Below are positions 34,350 to 45,749 of a stretch of DNA of 64,000 bases, piece after piece (the first letter of the stretch is position 1; each line of letters begins with the position of its first letter). The position numbers and the translations under genes are program-made. Source of the DNA: Spinacia oleracea (lineage: Eukaryota > Streptophyta > Magnoliopsida > Caryophyllales > Amaranthaceae); contig NC_079492.1 of the NCBI RefSeq assembly GCF_020520425.1, forward strand, positions 117,339,157-117,403,156. The letters run 5' to 3'. Under the pieces are notes generated by a model. The model did not search any database and had not been told where the DNA came from. It saw only the letters and a program-made list of their open reading frames with translations.

Positions 34350-36576
34350 GTCTCCCACTTGTCCTTAGGGACAAGTGTGCATTTTCCTAATTCCTTTGTC
34401 GCTCGATGCTTGCTCTTGAACATAAGGTAAGAGTTGTCATCCTTATTATGTCCAGAGGTGTTCCTCGGTTTCAGAGTTCAACTGATCAAATAAACAGATA
34501 ATCATAGCCTATGATTCATCCGAGCACGGCCATGCATTTCACAGTTTCTAGCTCTCCGAGTGGCCTTGTACAACTTTTAAGCATCTCATCCCGATTTATG
34601 GGAGGACAATCCCAATCTTGCGATCTTGAGATTAGACTTCGTTTGATAGGTGATTACCTGAGCGTTGCCTTTATAGCCTCCTTTTACGGTGCGACGGTTG
34701 GTCAACGTCAAAGCAACCAGTTCTCAAACAAGTAATCTCAAATCACTCAGGTATTGAGGATTTAGTGTCTAATAATTTTAATGAAATTTACTTATGACAG
34801 ATTTTCATCTCTTACAGTAAAGTTTCATAGGTCTTGTCCGATACTAGTCTTCCCAAAGTAAGTATCTATGCAAATGATTATGACATTGCCATGTCCACAT
34901 AGTTCAAGAAACATAACTACTAGTCATCTTGCATTCTAGTCGTCTAACGTTTTCTATGCGTCCAATTTTATAGAAAACTCCGACTAGGGACCATTTTCAA
35001 CTTTTGACATTCAAGTTCACTTGATAGACATTTCTTAGTCACAGGACTGGTCCTGACAGTCTATCTTGAATATATTGTCAAATTGAAGGGACTCATCATT
35101 TAATACTAAACCAAGATTAAATGGAATATGAAAACACATTTCATATATGATAAATGTTCAACCCCAATGTTTTACAACCATGGGCCTCTAACCCATCTTT
35201 AAAACATTTCATGGAATTCAAAGCTATGTTTGATTTCCAGTGCTACAACGTGAGTGTTGCTTCTCACTTGTTGCATAGGTTTAGTTATCATGCTTTGCCA
35301 ATCTTAATATCCTTTTCATCGAATGTTCTTCGAGATATGATGATAAGATCTTTTGAGTTTGTTTATTATGTGATCTAGTCTTTCTTACTTCGATAGTGGT
35401 TCTACGCATTTTGCAATGAAGAATCATCAAGTTAGCAGACATGTGATCCACCCAAGTTCAATGAAGAACTCATTAATACAAACAACTCTGTTTTATTGCT
35501 TCTTAGGCAATAAGTACTTTTACTTCAACTGTTTAGGTTGCTAGTGATGCTTTGTTTGGATTTGCTTATCCAAGTAGTTCACAGATATGTGGAAGACTTT
35601 CCAGCTATATCTTAGAACATATTTAATTTCCCACGCAACAACTCATGGTCTTCAATCCATGTTGCCATTTCAAAACACGATGCTCTTTAGCTCGTCCTTG
35701 TCAATGGTTAACTCCAAAGGGTCTTGCTTGATCCTTTGCCAGTGTTTATGCGTGTAGCATCAATATTTAGCATATCTTTATTTCCTTGAATCAAGAAGTA
35801 ATCCTATGTACCTTTTCAGGTACCATAAGTTTTTCTTGATCTCAATCTAATTGGTCTTTACTTAGATCAATAGAGATTGGTATATGTTCGTCATGCCTAA
35901 AGTCATACGATACGTTTTTGGCGATCCTCATATTATATCATACATGATAAATTCTTTTGTAGAATAATTCCCAATTGAATTCTATTCATGTAACTTTAGC
36001 TCATTCAATTTCAGTAGATACTGAATCCAGCTAAATTCTTTGACATATAATATAGGTGAAGAATCTCATTAGATTCTTTGATGTTAACTTAGTAAATGCT
36101 TATACATAGTTCAAACATCCTTTACTTAGATTTATTCACATGGGTCGAATATCTCCAATGGAGACTTTCGTGTTTGATTTAGTAAATGCCATTACTTAAT
36201 CCAAAATAATATCATAAGATCTTTGTAAATAGATCTTAATACCCAGTATGTACTAAGTTTCGCCATGGTCCATTATTGATGAATAATTTCAAATCTAAGT
36301 CATTAGCATTTGAATGTTATTTCACAATAGAGAGATATGTGTGTGATACACATAGGACCAATTAAGTTTTAAGTACTCCCACTAAACTTCTTATATATCT
36401 ATAAGAATCATGTATATTTTATGAAACTAAAATACTTATTAGTTTCACTAAAATACAGTTCCAATTCCCAATTGCTTGCTTAAGTCTGTACTTAGATTTT
36501 ATAAGCTAGCTTTCCTTTTCAAGCATTTATTTGGATCCACAAACTCTATGACATACCATGTACATATTGTATTCCA

Positions 36577-36825
36577 TCATTTGATCGAGGAATACGTTTT
36601 GTCATCCAATTGCCATATGTACCAATATGCAATCATTGCTTGAATTATAGACTTAAGCATTACGATTTTGCATGAGGTTTCAACACAATCCATGCCATGA
36701 ATTTGCTTGTAACCTTTAGCAACTAATCTAGCTTTGTGTGTGAACACAATTCCATGTTTGATGGTTTTTATCCTTAAAACAAACTTGCAACCAATAGGTG
36801 TGAAACTATTCTTGCAAATCAACAA
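36577..36825 (-). pseudogene. Decayed copia reverse transcriptase fragment, right copy
   Basis: Identical in translation to the fragment at 27637-27885, including its defects. The decay therefore preceded the duplication. Confidence 0.85.
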
Positions 36826-39800
36826 AATTTCAATTTTGTCATCAAAACATTGAGTATGTTTTATGGCCTCTAACCATTTAAAACATTTGAGTGTATATAT
36901 GGCCTCTAACCATTTTAGGGAATCTAGGTTTCGTCATAGCTTTCTTACAAGTCACAAACTCATTAATCTACATGATAATAGTTTGACTGCAAGTTGTAGG
37001 TTTCTTCACTATCGAATAGAAGAATCTCATAGTTTCATTGACCAGAACTCTATGTTTCCTTACTATCTAATAGAAGAATCTCATAGTTCCAGTGACTTGA
37101 ACTCTATGCCTACTTGGGTATAGAACATCAAACAATAGAATATCAACAGGCACTTTGAGAGTCCTTTGAATATTCTATTCTCCTTGAAGCACTTGTAAAG
37201 TCTTCTAAGAGATATCTATTCTTTAAAGCCACTTCTAAAGTCCTTAAAGAATAAGTTCGGATTTTCTGAAGCACTTCGAAAAGCCTCCGGAATGTCCGTT
37301 TATGTTTGTTGTTCGCCTCGAAAACTTTCGAGGTCTATTTTCTCCCACTTGTCATTTTGGAAACGAATCTCCAAAAGGACATTATTTCGAGCAAACAAAC
37401 ATTATGTTCTCAAAAATTCGTGGTAGAAACAATACCCTTGTGTCTCATTTGAATAAATAACAATGAAACATATATCTATACTTGGACCTTAGTTTGTTGA
37501 ATAACAAACACTAAGCTCCCACTGAGTTTAAGAACTCTTTAGATATATTATGAAAAGATATTCTGAAATTACTTTTCAATAGCTTTGACGAATTTGGTTT
37601 AGTTTGGTGGTAGTTGAGCATTTTGTTTTAGAAATTATAGGAAAAGTCTTTATGATCCATCATTGATTGAATCAAGTACTAATCGACTTCGATCATTCCA
37701 ACTTAGATATGCCATATCTTATGGAGCTAGATTGTGAAATTACAACACACAATCATTGATGATCATATTTGGTCTCAAGTAATCATCAACATGATCTAAC
37801 CTAGATCTTTATGATTTCTTGCCAAGTGGATTTTATACTTCTGAATCTTTGAACTAGCCAAACAGATTCAACTTATATCACATTTGAGTAAATAAACCTA
37901 TATTCACTCAAATCCATGTGAAATAATAAAGTCATAAAATCTTTCTTTAGCTTTGAACTCTATCGTCTAGGCGTTCTAACAATAGTTCATATCTTTTGTT
38001 ACTTTCAACAAGTAAGACTAGCTTGTCTTAAGTTGATCTAGAAATCAACCAACTTTCAAAAGTCCATTAAAATAGAGCTTTTGAATGTTAACTTGTTGAT
38101 ATGGTCTAAGCAACAATGCCAAAGATTAGTGGAACTCAAATCAAGGGGTTGATTTGAACCTAGTAAAGTTCTTTAAAGAGTTGTTTGTTTTAATCAAGCA
38201 TATTGACTCATTCTGTAAATGACCATTTCATTCAAATGAACAAACAATCAAGCATTGTTTTTGTTCTTCTGAATGTGAGTCTTTCTGTGTTTGAAGCAGA
38301 AATTTAGGTATGCTGATTATGGAACAAAATAGCCATTAAGTTCCAGCCTTTGAAAGGACTTAAAACAAACTAGATGACCCTACAACTAATGTAGCATTGC
38401 CATGCTTCATTTCCCACTTGTAGGTCATTAGTGTATCCTAGCTTCCATTGTTTGAGTTATTATCGAAGTAAGAACCTCAAGCGGTATATGATACCAAGGA
38501 AGTTTGATTGCTAGGTTACTTCTCTTTAAACATAAACTTATAGGTAGAAACGGAATCGTAAATTCCTTTCATGTGTTCCTTTGTTTTCCTATTTCTTGTA
38601 CCCTTTCTTATAGTCTTAAGAATTGAATTCTTTAGTGTTGACTTTTATACTTTGTTAGACATGTCCAATGTCACCAACAAGGTTCTTTACCATTTTAATT
38701 TATGTTGAATATTTTGTTTCAACTAGATGATCTTACCAGAAGCTTCTAAAGTTCTCTATGCATCGATCTATTCGAATGTCTAGGGACTAGACTCATTCGA
38801 GAATTAAATGGACAAAGATATTAGGTTGTTAACCATTGGTAAAGCTGAGCGTATTAAACTCAATGCTTTATGATCTCAAAACTACATTGTATTTTGAATT
38901 CACAATCACCAATCGGTTTGCCATTCGATTTTGATTCTCGAAAACAACCATAAAAGTCGATATAAGAAACGTACATTTTAAATTGCTCATTTTCTCTCAT
39001 TTCCGTGAATCGTTCTTGGATTCACTACCAATCGAGGAAATTTACTGTTACCTTTCTAAAAGGATTTATTGCAGTGCAAGATATTTAATTATAAACAATA
39101 ATTAAAACATACATTGAAGCATGCAAAGTCTAAACATTTATCATGAATAATAACTTGAAATTAAAGCAACCATGCAATTCAAACAAGTTATTAGCATTTT
39201 ATTCGAATTATGTGTTCCGGCAGGTGTGAATAAAATGATTCCAAGATCCTAAAATCATTGAAGAACTAAGCACAGTTTGTCGACTTAATCCTAGAACATC
39301 TTAGGTAAGCAAAAGCCTTTTGCTAATAGTCTAGAAACTATTCTTGGTTGATAGGTACGTCTAAGAACTTATTAGGTAAACCTATCGATTTTGCCACGAC
39401 ATAAAAGGACCCCTTACTTATATCGTTGAGTTTCACCAAAACTAACATGTACTCACAATTATTTGTGTACCTTGCCCCTTTAGGACCAATAAGTAACACC
39501 TCGCTGAGCGAAAACTATTACTAGATTGATGTAAAGGATATCCAAGCAAGTGTATATTTTGGCATGGCACCTTTTAACTCAATTTTTAAGTTTGGAACTT
39601 AAGGCTCTTACTATGTTGGTTAGATTTTAAGTGAACTAAAATCCTTAATCATGCAACATAATCAAGCCACAATCTTATGCATAATTCAGACATATTTAAA
39701 GCAATAAATAACTTAAAACATGCATAAGATAAATGTGATCTAGTATGGCCCGACTTCATCTTGAAGCTTTAACTTCAAAGTCCGTCTTGAAAATCTCCGT

Positions 39801-40549
39801 GGGAGGCACCATTTTCTTCAAATAGGATAAGCTATAATTAAAACTAATTACAACTATTTGATGGTACGCAGACCATATTTGAATTGAAAAACAACTTTGG
39901 TACTTTAGACCAATTACATTCAAATTAATGGTACGCAGACCATATTGTCTATCCTATTTGGGCCATACTAGTCACTTCATAACCTGCAAAACAGTACATA
40001 TACAATATATACCATTCACCCATTCATTATCATGAATGGCCCACTTAGCTGGTTAGTAAAACACATTATGCATCACGTAAACATTTGCAGCAATTAATCA
40101 AGGGCACCAATAATCTACCAATTATTCAGTCCTTATTAATTCTAATCAAGTTGTTTTAACCTTAAGGATTTGTAGACCTAATCAAGAGTTTATGACTAAA
40201 AGCGCTCCCACTTAAACCAATAAATTCATATGCTTTACTGATTTTAAACATAAAAATGTATTTCTAGTCTAACGGGAAACATACAAATTTAATTAAAATT
40301 TAAAGCTCATATAAATTTATAATTGAATCCAAAAAGTTTAATTTAATTTCAGTCGTTATTTAAATTAATTCATGATTTTAATTTTAGTAAAATAATTAGA
40401 ATAAATAACATTTATTATAATTACAATATTCAAAATTAAAATCCAAGAAAATAATTTAAATTATTAATTTTAAAATTAATTAAAATTACGTGAACTGAAA
40501 TTTTCAAATTAAACATTCAAAACGATCTAATCGTAACGCAAACACCCTA

Positions 40550-41085
40550 CACATTGCACGCCCATGGGCCGCTCGCACACAGCCATCGCTGGCCATGTGC
40601 GCGCAGCCCATGTGCTCGTCGCATAGCTGCTGCATTTCCATCGCAAGCCATCGCACGCTGCGCGCGCGCCAGCGCTCGTTGCACGCGAGCCATCGCTCGC
40701 AGTGCGCGCGAGCCATCGCTCGCTGTGCGCGCGACATCGCTCGCTGGGCGCGTGACATCGCTCGCTATGCGTGCGAGCCATCGCTCGCTGGGCGCGCGAC
40801 ATCGCTCGCTGTGCGTGCGAGCAACGCTGGGCGCAGCGCTCGTGGCACGCGAGCTTGCGCTCGCTGCGCGCGAGGCTGCGCGCTCTTGCGCGAGGCAGTG
40901 CGCGTTGTGGCGCAGCTCGCTTGCTGCCCACACGCGACTGCCTTGGCTCGCCCTTCGCCCATGCCCATTCGTCCATTGCTCGTGGCCCACGACACAAGGC
41001 AGGGCTGCTGCCTTGTGCACGTGCACCATGCCTTGCTCATTGCATTCGTGCCGCACGGGCGACGAGCTCCCTTGCTCGTCGTCGC
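40550..41085. repeat. GC-rich tandem repeat, right copy
   Basis: Same as 31610-32120 but with a rearranged set of CGAGCCATCGCTCGC units and 23 bp more. Confidence 0.85.
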
Positions 41086-41303
41086 CTGCCCGCACTATAC
41101 AACACCCCTTAAGGGTAACACGAAGCGTCCATTGCTTTGTGCGTGCAAGTTATATGAACGAATCGCATAAAAAATTTAAAATTTATAAAATTAATGACAA
41201 ATTAATAAATATTATTAATTTCATAATTTTAGGGCGAAAAATCGAAAATTTATTATTCAATTGATTTCCGATTTACATGGATTCAAGTCTAGGTCATAAA
41301 AAT

Positions 41304-41576
41304 TTAAGACACTAGTATGTAGAGCGCTTAAAATTGCTTGCCCCACCATGCAAACGCTCATAAAGAGGGGGATAGAGGTGGACTGCTTGTGTCCAAGGTG
41401 TGGCGAGGATCCGGAGAGTGTGGTCCATATGGATTTTCTGTGCAAGGAAAGCAAGTTTATGTGGAGGCTCTCGCCTCTACGCTTGGAGATTGACCACTGG
41501 CGGACCAGTTTTATGGATTGGTGTTTGAGCTACGCGAAAAAATGCACTCTGGAGAGTTCCTGGGAGTTACTATGAT
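41304..41576 (+). repeat. Copied patch of an L1-like LINE zinc-binding domain
   Basis: Nearly identical to 44940-45203. It begins exactly at the copia-2 truncation, sharing TTAA (41304-41307 and 44940-44943), and ends at the shared GAGTTACTATGAT, where mariner sequence starts. It encodes part of the LINE zf-RVT region (MQTLIKRGI, CPRCGEDPESV, FLCKESKFMW). Near its end it has about 10 extra bases (CCTGGGAGTT) relative to the donor. It looks like filler DNA from break repair or a gene-conversion patch. Confidence 0.75.
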
Positions 41577-41880
41577 ACAGTCCAAAGAATGGTTAAGAGG
41601 GGAATCATTAAGGCTCACAAAAATTCATTACATCCCGATTTGAAGGATGAATTTAAACATGAAGTGTAGGATGTAATATATGGATTGTAGGCTTGCTAAT
41701 TGGAACAACACTAGAAACAAAGAGAAAGTATCAAATAATATACGACTTTGTGCACTTGACCTGATGAAAAGTGGTTTTATTTAAGAAAGAAATCACAAAC
41801 AGATTACCTAGCAAAGGGTGCAAAACATAAGTATAGAGCAACAAGTTCAAGCAAATTTATTCCAAAGGTCATGTTCACAT
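41574..41880 (+). pseudogene. Mariner-like transposase, 5' fragment
   Basis: Plant mariner (Tc1/mariner) DDE transposase remnant. Visible landmarks are TVQRMVKRGIIKAHKNSLHP (41577-41636), then after stops and a frameshift FVHL and DEKWFYLRKKSQ (about 41763-41798), which is the first catalytic Asp region (hIDEKWFY in the family), then SKFIPKVMF just before 41880. Several stops (TAG near 41667, TGA near 41760) and a frame change make it non-functional. It continues at 43253 after an inserted LINE. The N-terminal part upstream is absent, replaced by the copied patch. Confidence 0.85.
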
Positions 41881-42889
41881 CTTGAGGAATTCCGAGGAAG
41901 TAGGAAAGGAATTCCGAGAAAGCATATTGATATAATCAAGGACATGTATGAGGGAGTTAGCACGAGTGTGAGAACTAGTGTTGGTAAGACCGAAGAATTT
42001 CCCATTACGATAGGGGTGCATCAAGGTTCCGCACTTATCCCGTTTCTTTTTGCTATAGTAATGGACGAATTGACGAGGTCAATTCAAGATGGTATACCCT
42101 GATGCATGATGTTTGCATATGATATTGTGTTTATTGATGAAACAAAAGAAGGAGTGGAAAATAAGTTGGAGTTATGGAGACAAACTTTTGAATCTCGGGG
42201 TTTTAGGTTGAGTAGAAACAAGACGGAATATATGGAGTCTAAGTTTAGTGGAGTCCAAGACAGAGAGACAGGGGATATTACCTTAGATGGGAAAATTGTC
42301 CAAGGTTCTGAAATGTTCCGTTATTTAGGATCTATTATCCAAAAGGATGGGAAATTGGATGACGATGTGACTCATAGAATCAAAGCAGGTTGGTTGAAGT
42401 GAAAATGTGTCACGGGGTTCCTATGTGATCCAGGCATGCCCCAAAGATTGAAGGGAAAATTTTATTGCACGGAAACCGACCGGCTTTGTTACGTTATACG
42501 GCACATAATGCAGGGCAGTGAAACATTGTCACGTGCATAAAATGAATGTGGGGGAGATGCGCGTGTTATGTTGGATGTGTGTGCATACAAGAAAAGATCG
42601 TTTAAGGAATGAGATTATTAGGAAGAAAGTAGGGGTTGCACCGATTGAGTTTAAGATGATGGAAAACCGTTTAAGATGGTTTAGACATGTAAGCAGAAGA
42701 TCAAGTGATGCCCCGGTTAGGAGGCTAGAAGGGTGGCAAAGTGATAGAATTGCAAGGGGTAGGGGAAGACCTAAGAAAACTTGGAGGAAGGTGATTGAGC
42801 ATGATATGAGCTTTCTTGGGATGGAGGAAAATATGGCGATGTATAGGACAGAGTGGAGGGAAAGAATGTACATTGATGACTTCATTTGA
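41881..42889 (+). pseudogene. RTE LINE reverse transcriptase, C-terminal remnant
   Basis: Retains RT motifs HIDIIKDMYEGV, GVHQGSALIPFLF (family LSPFLF), then an in-frame TGA after DGIP where the family has Trp, then MFAYDIVF in place of the catalytic FADD box, FRYLGSIIQKDG, another stop after GWLK, and the conserved C-terminus VGVAPIEFKM, RLRWFRHV, RGRGRPKKTW up to the stop at 42887-42889. Loss of one catalytic Asp and at least two stops plus a frameshift show it is dead. The right 123 codons (42518-42889) are still open. Confidence 0.85.
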
Positions 42890-43183
42890 CTTACACATCT
42901 TCCATCTTCCAATTTAATTTTTTTAATTTTGCATGCTATTTTGAAATGTACTTACTTTACTTATTTATTTATTTTAAACTTTACTTATTTTTATTATCTC
43001 TTATAATATTTTTTCTGTAATATATATATAAATTACCTCTTATCTTACTTTCAATAATTCTACTTTCTCTTCCTTGTTTTATATTTTTTAATTTCCCGCT
43101 CCTTTATGGTTTGATTGGTGATAATGACGATCTTCTACGACGATTCATGTTAGCCGACCCCAAAATATTTTGGAACTAAGACT

Positions 43184-43226
<43 letters not shown>

Positions 43227-43239
43227 CGTCGTCGTCGTC
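41881..43239 (+). mobile_element. 5'-truncated RTE-type LINE
   Basis: Inserted into the mariner relic and flanked by the 13-bp duplication GTCATGTTCACAT (41868-41880 and 43240-43252). It contains the C-terminal half of a reverse transcriptase, a short A/T-rich 3' UTR, the phrase AGCCGACCCCAAAATATTTT that marks the 3' ends of plant RTE LINEs, and a TTG-repeat tail. Length 1,359 bp, heavily 5' truncated. Confidence 0.9.
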
Positions 43240-43240
43240 G
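43184..43240. repeat. (TTG)n/(TCG)n tail of the RTE LINE
   Basis: TTG repeats turning into GTC repeats, then the target duplication. RTE elements end in short tandem repeats rather than poly(A). The Leu/Ser-rich and Asn/Asp-rich frames here are artefacts. Confidence 0.9.
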
Positions 43241-43252
43241 TCATGTTCACAT

Positions 43253-43517
43253 GGGTTGTTGCAAGGCCAATATTTAATGAACAAGGTGATTGCACATTTG
43301 ATTGGAAGATTGCAATCTTCCCGTTCACTTACCAAGAAGCAGGAAAAAGAAGTTCAAATTACATAGCAAAGGGACAATGGTGGCTAAAGTGTATGAATCA
43401 GTCAACCAAAATGTCACAAGGGACATGCTCATCAATGAAATTGTACCATCAATCAAGGCAAAATGCCAAAGGGTGGATGCCACAAAACATAATTTTTTTA
43501 GCATTATAACTAATTGA
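43253..43517 (+). pseudogene. Mariner-like transposase, 3' fragment
   Basis: Continues the fragment ending at 41880: WVVARPIFNEQG, FDWKIAIFPFTYQEAGKRSS in one frame, then after a frameshift near 43370 GTMVAKVYESVNQNVTRDML and IVPSIKAKCQRVDATKHNFF in the next. In the family the IFIQQDNA motif with the second catalytic Asp should follow; here the match stops before it. The two fragments joined across the LINE read as one mariner core, which supports the insertion history. Confidence 0.85.
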
Positions 43518-43616
43518 TGTAAATGTTGGGGCGAGTATTAGGTAGATATTTTAATTTACTCAATTACTAGTTCTAATCACACAACCGTATTTTAAAATAT
43601 TCTAGAATAGTAAATA

Positions 43617-43905
43617 CTCCCTCCGTCCCGGAATACTCACATCGATTTCCTCATAAAGCCGTCCCGGAATACTTTCACTTTTTCTATGGATGGCATATTT
43701 TTTCTAATTTTATATTGTTTCTCTCACTTACCTAAGGTCCCACTTATATTCACCCTCCGCCATTCTCAAAAAGTTGACACATTTTCCACTAACTTTACTA
43801 AAAAATACACAATATCAACCACCATCTAATTAAATAATAAGTCAATTAAATTTCCTTAAACTATATGTTGGTCAAACCGGTGCTAGTATTCCGGGACTGA
43901 GGGAG
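43617..43905. mobile_element. Stowaway-type MITE
   Basis: Starts CTCCCTCCGTCCCGGAATA and ends TATTCCGGGACTGAGGGAG, inverted, with flanking TA dinucleotides (43615-43616 and 43906-43907). These are the termini and target of Tc1/mariner-type Stowaway elements. 289 bp, non-coding. Confidence 0.9.
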
Positions 43906-43907
43906 TA

Positions 43908-44560
43908 GAGTTTTAAAATTCAAAATTCTCCTACAAAAATATGTTGGGTCTGGATTAGGCAGGATATGAATACCCTGGTCGGTGATAAAGCGAAAATGAT
44001 ATTTTTAGGTGGGTAAGAGGATGGAGGGATCATCCTCTGCACTCGCCCCATTTTGCTTTGTAGTCACCTCTAACTAAATAAAGTAGAATGTGGAGGTAGG
44101 TGGATGTAAATGGTGGGACGACTAGACAAGTACTCCGTATTAGCTAGGTGGGTATGAATATCGAAGTAAACGATGGATGAAAATATCTTTATTTTGACAC
44201 AGGATAAAAAATAATTATATATACGTGTACGCTTATTTATTTCCGCTTTTATAATAAATAAGCCACTGAATTGGGCAATAACAAATCTATCCATAACTAA
44301 TTTTAATTAAAAGAATACATATAATATTTATTTAGATGAAAATTGTCAATAACTTTGATTTGGATTTAATAGGAATTAAATATGTTTTATTGTAAATCGT
44401 GCAATCGCACTTGTATTATACTAGTTCTATTACTAATCCCCAAACCTTGCCCATAGTGTCAAATCTCTTTCAATTGTAAATGATTTACCCTACCTAGTTT
44501 TTGGAACTATGATCTCTGATAGCAATTTGAAGATTTGGGGAAATAATAGTTATTGACCGG
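43908..44560. other. Gene-free stretch
   Basis: AT-rich with a GGTGGGTA/GGATGAAAAT-rich part (43990-44180). No element ends or gene recognised. Confidence 0.4.
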
Positions 44561-45445
44561 GCGATGGTCCAAATTTATTATTTTAGTTATTTGTTCTTTG
44601 TCCGGTTAAAGAATGTTTTCCTTGCAAAACTTTCTGTATTTTCAAAGTTTGTGGTGGACGACTGGATGGATACAGACAGGAAATGTTGGAATACGCAGGA
44701 GCTGTATGGACTTCTCACGAGTCTAGAACTAGAGGTTCTTACAGTTACATAAATACCTGCAAGTGACCAGCCTGATTTTCTCTCGTGGCCTTATAATCCA
44801 AAAGGCAACATTAGTTGCGGAGTGAGTATCACTAAGAAGTCCAGCACCGCAAAGGGGACGTCCGTACCTCGAACCCGAATGATGATTCGATCATGGCCTT
44901 GGAAAAGGGTGTGGAAGCTAGGAAAAAGCCCCCCAAAAGTTAAGACACTAGTATGTAGAGCGCTTAGAAATGGCTTGCCCCACCATGCAAACGCTCATAA
45001 AGAGGGGGATAGAGGTGGACTGCTTGTGTCCAAGGTGTGGCGAGGATCCGGAGAGTGTGGTCTATATGGATTTTCTCTGCAAGGAAAGCAAGTTTATGTG
45101 GAGGCTCTCGCCTCTACGCTTGGAGATTGACCACTGGCGGACCAGTTTTATGGATTGGTGTTTGAGCTACGCGAAAAAATGCACTCTGGAGAGTTACTAT
45201 GATGTTTGTGTGGCAAGCTTGGAATCTATGTAACATATGGGTGTTTGAGAAAAGGAGAGTTGATCCATTCTTGGCCTGCGCAAGGAAGGTTAACCTGTTG
45301 GGTGAATTTGATGCAGCAGCAACTCGAGAGAATGACCTACCAGCCAATCATAACCCCCCCCCCCCCCAACAACCAGGTAAGGTCAAACTTAATATTGATG
45401 CTGCAGTGTCGAAGGATGGTAGGGTAGGGGTTTGGGATTGTGGTT
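44560..45445 (+). pseudogene. L1-type LINE/RNase H protein, C-terminal relic
   Basis: Plant L1-like ORF2 tail. Recognisable pieces in order: VDDWMDTDRKCWN and LTVT then a stop (44751), DQPDFLSWPYNPKGN, WKRVWKLGKSPPKVKTLVCR (44905-44960), a frame change in GLP, the zinc-binding zf-RVT segment MQTLIKRGI to CPRCGEDPESV to FLCKESKFMW (44986-45105), a second frame change, FVWQAWNLCNIWVFEKRR, and the start of an RNase H domain VKLNIDAAVSKDGRVGVW (45376-45440). A run of 15 C (about 45353-45367) lies between the last two. Three frames are used, so it is dead. It is the probable donor of the patch at 41304-41576. Confidence 0.8.
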
Positions 45446-45749
45446 CGTTAATTAATTACGTGATTAGAGAAACATTACTTATTTTATCCCTCACTTTATT
45501 TGAAAATACTTATATAAGATGAAGTAACATTGAACATAGGGTGGATAACTTGTAAATTTGCAAGATACAAATAAATACAGGTAGGAAATAATAACAGTAC
45601 ATACTTCGCACTTGAACACGTGGTACAATACAATCAATACGGACTATACTGTGGTACAAACCATGGAAAATAAAATGTTGGTAACACTCGGATACACCAT
45701 ACATGCATGGGTAGGGCCAGTGATGTTATTTTAAAATAGAAATCGATCT
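45446..45749 (-). other. 3' flank of the knottin gene (duplicated at 18.6-19.0 kb)
   Basis: Shares TGCAAGATACAAATAAATA, CAATCAATACGGACTA and GGATACACCATACATG with 18715-18930. Contains the probable 3' UTR of the knottin transcript. Confidence 0.6.

Larger units (their letters stand above)
23984..41307 (-). mobile_element. Tandem LTR-internal-LTR-internal copia-derived element (copia-2)
   Basis: Reading on the minus strand, 5' end at the right: a truncated internal region (41307-34350), a full LTR (34349-32924), a full internal region (32923-25410) and a full LTR (25409-23984). The period is 8,940 bp and the two copies differ by only a few scattered single bases plus a 23-bp length change. 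The right copy lacks its own 5' LTR, PBS and about 580 bp of leader. Such shared-LTR tandems arise by unequal recombination between LTRs, although an assembly duplication must be excluded. The element lies in the 3' end of copia-1 pol. The internal coding sequence is too decayed for any long frame. Confidence 0.85.
34350..41307 (-). mobile_element. Internal region of copia-2, right copy, 5'-truncated
   Basis: Matches 25410-32344 at offset 8,940, then 8,963 after the GC-rich array. Sequence stops at 41307 in ...AATTTAA, where a foreign sequence starts. The equivalents of 32345-32923, including the primer binding site and the outer LTR, are missing. Base differences are few, for example near 34913, 34958, 35299, 35575, 38759 and 39222. 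Confidence 0.85.

Noticed and set aside
43150..43366. Leu/Ser-rich and Asn/Asp-rich frames
   Set aside because: Readings of the TTG/TCG repeat tail of a LINE.
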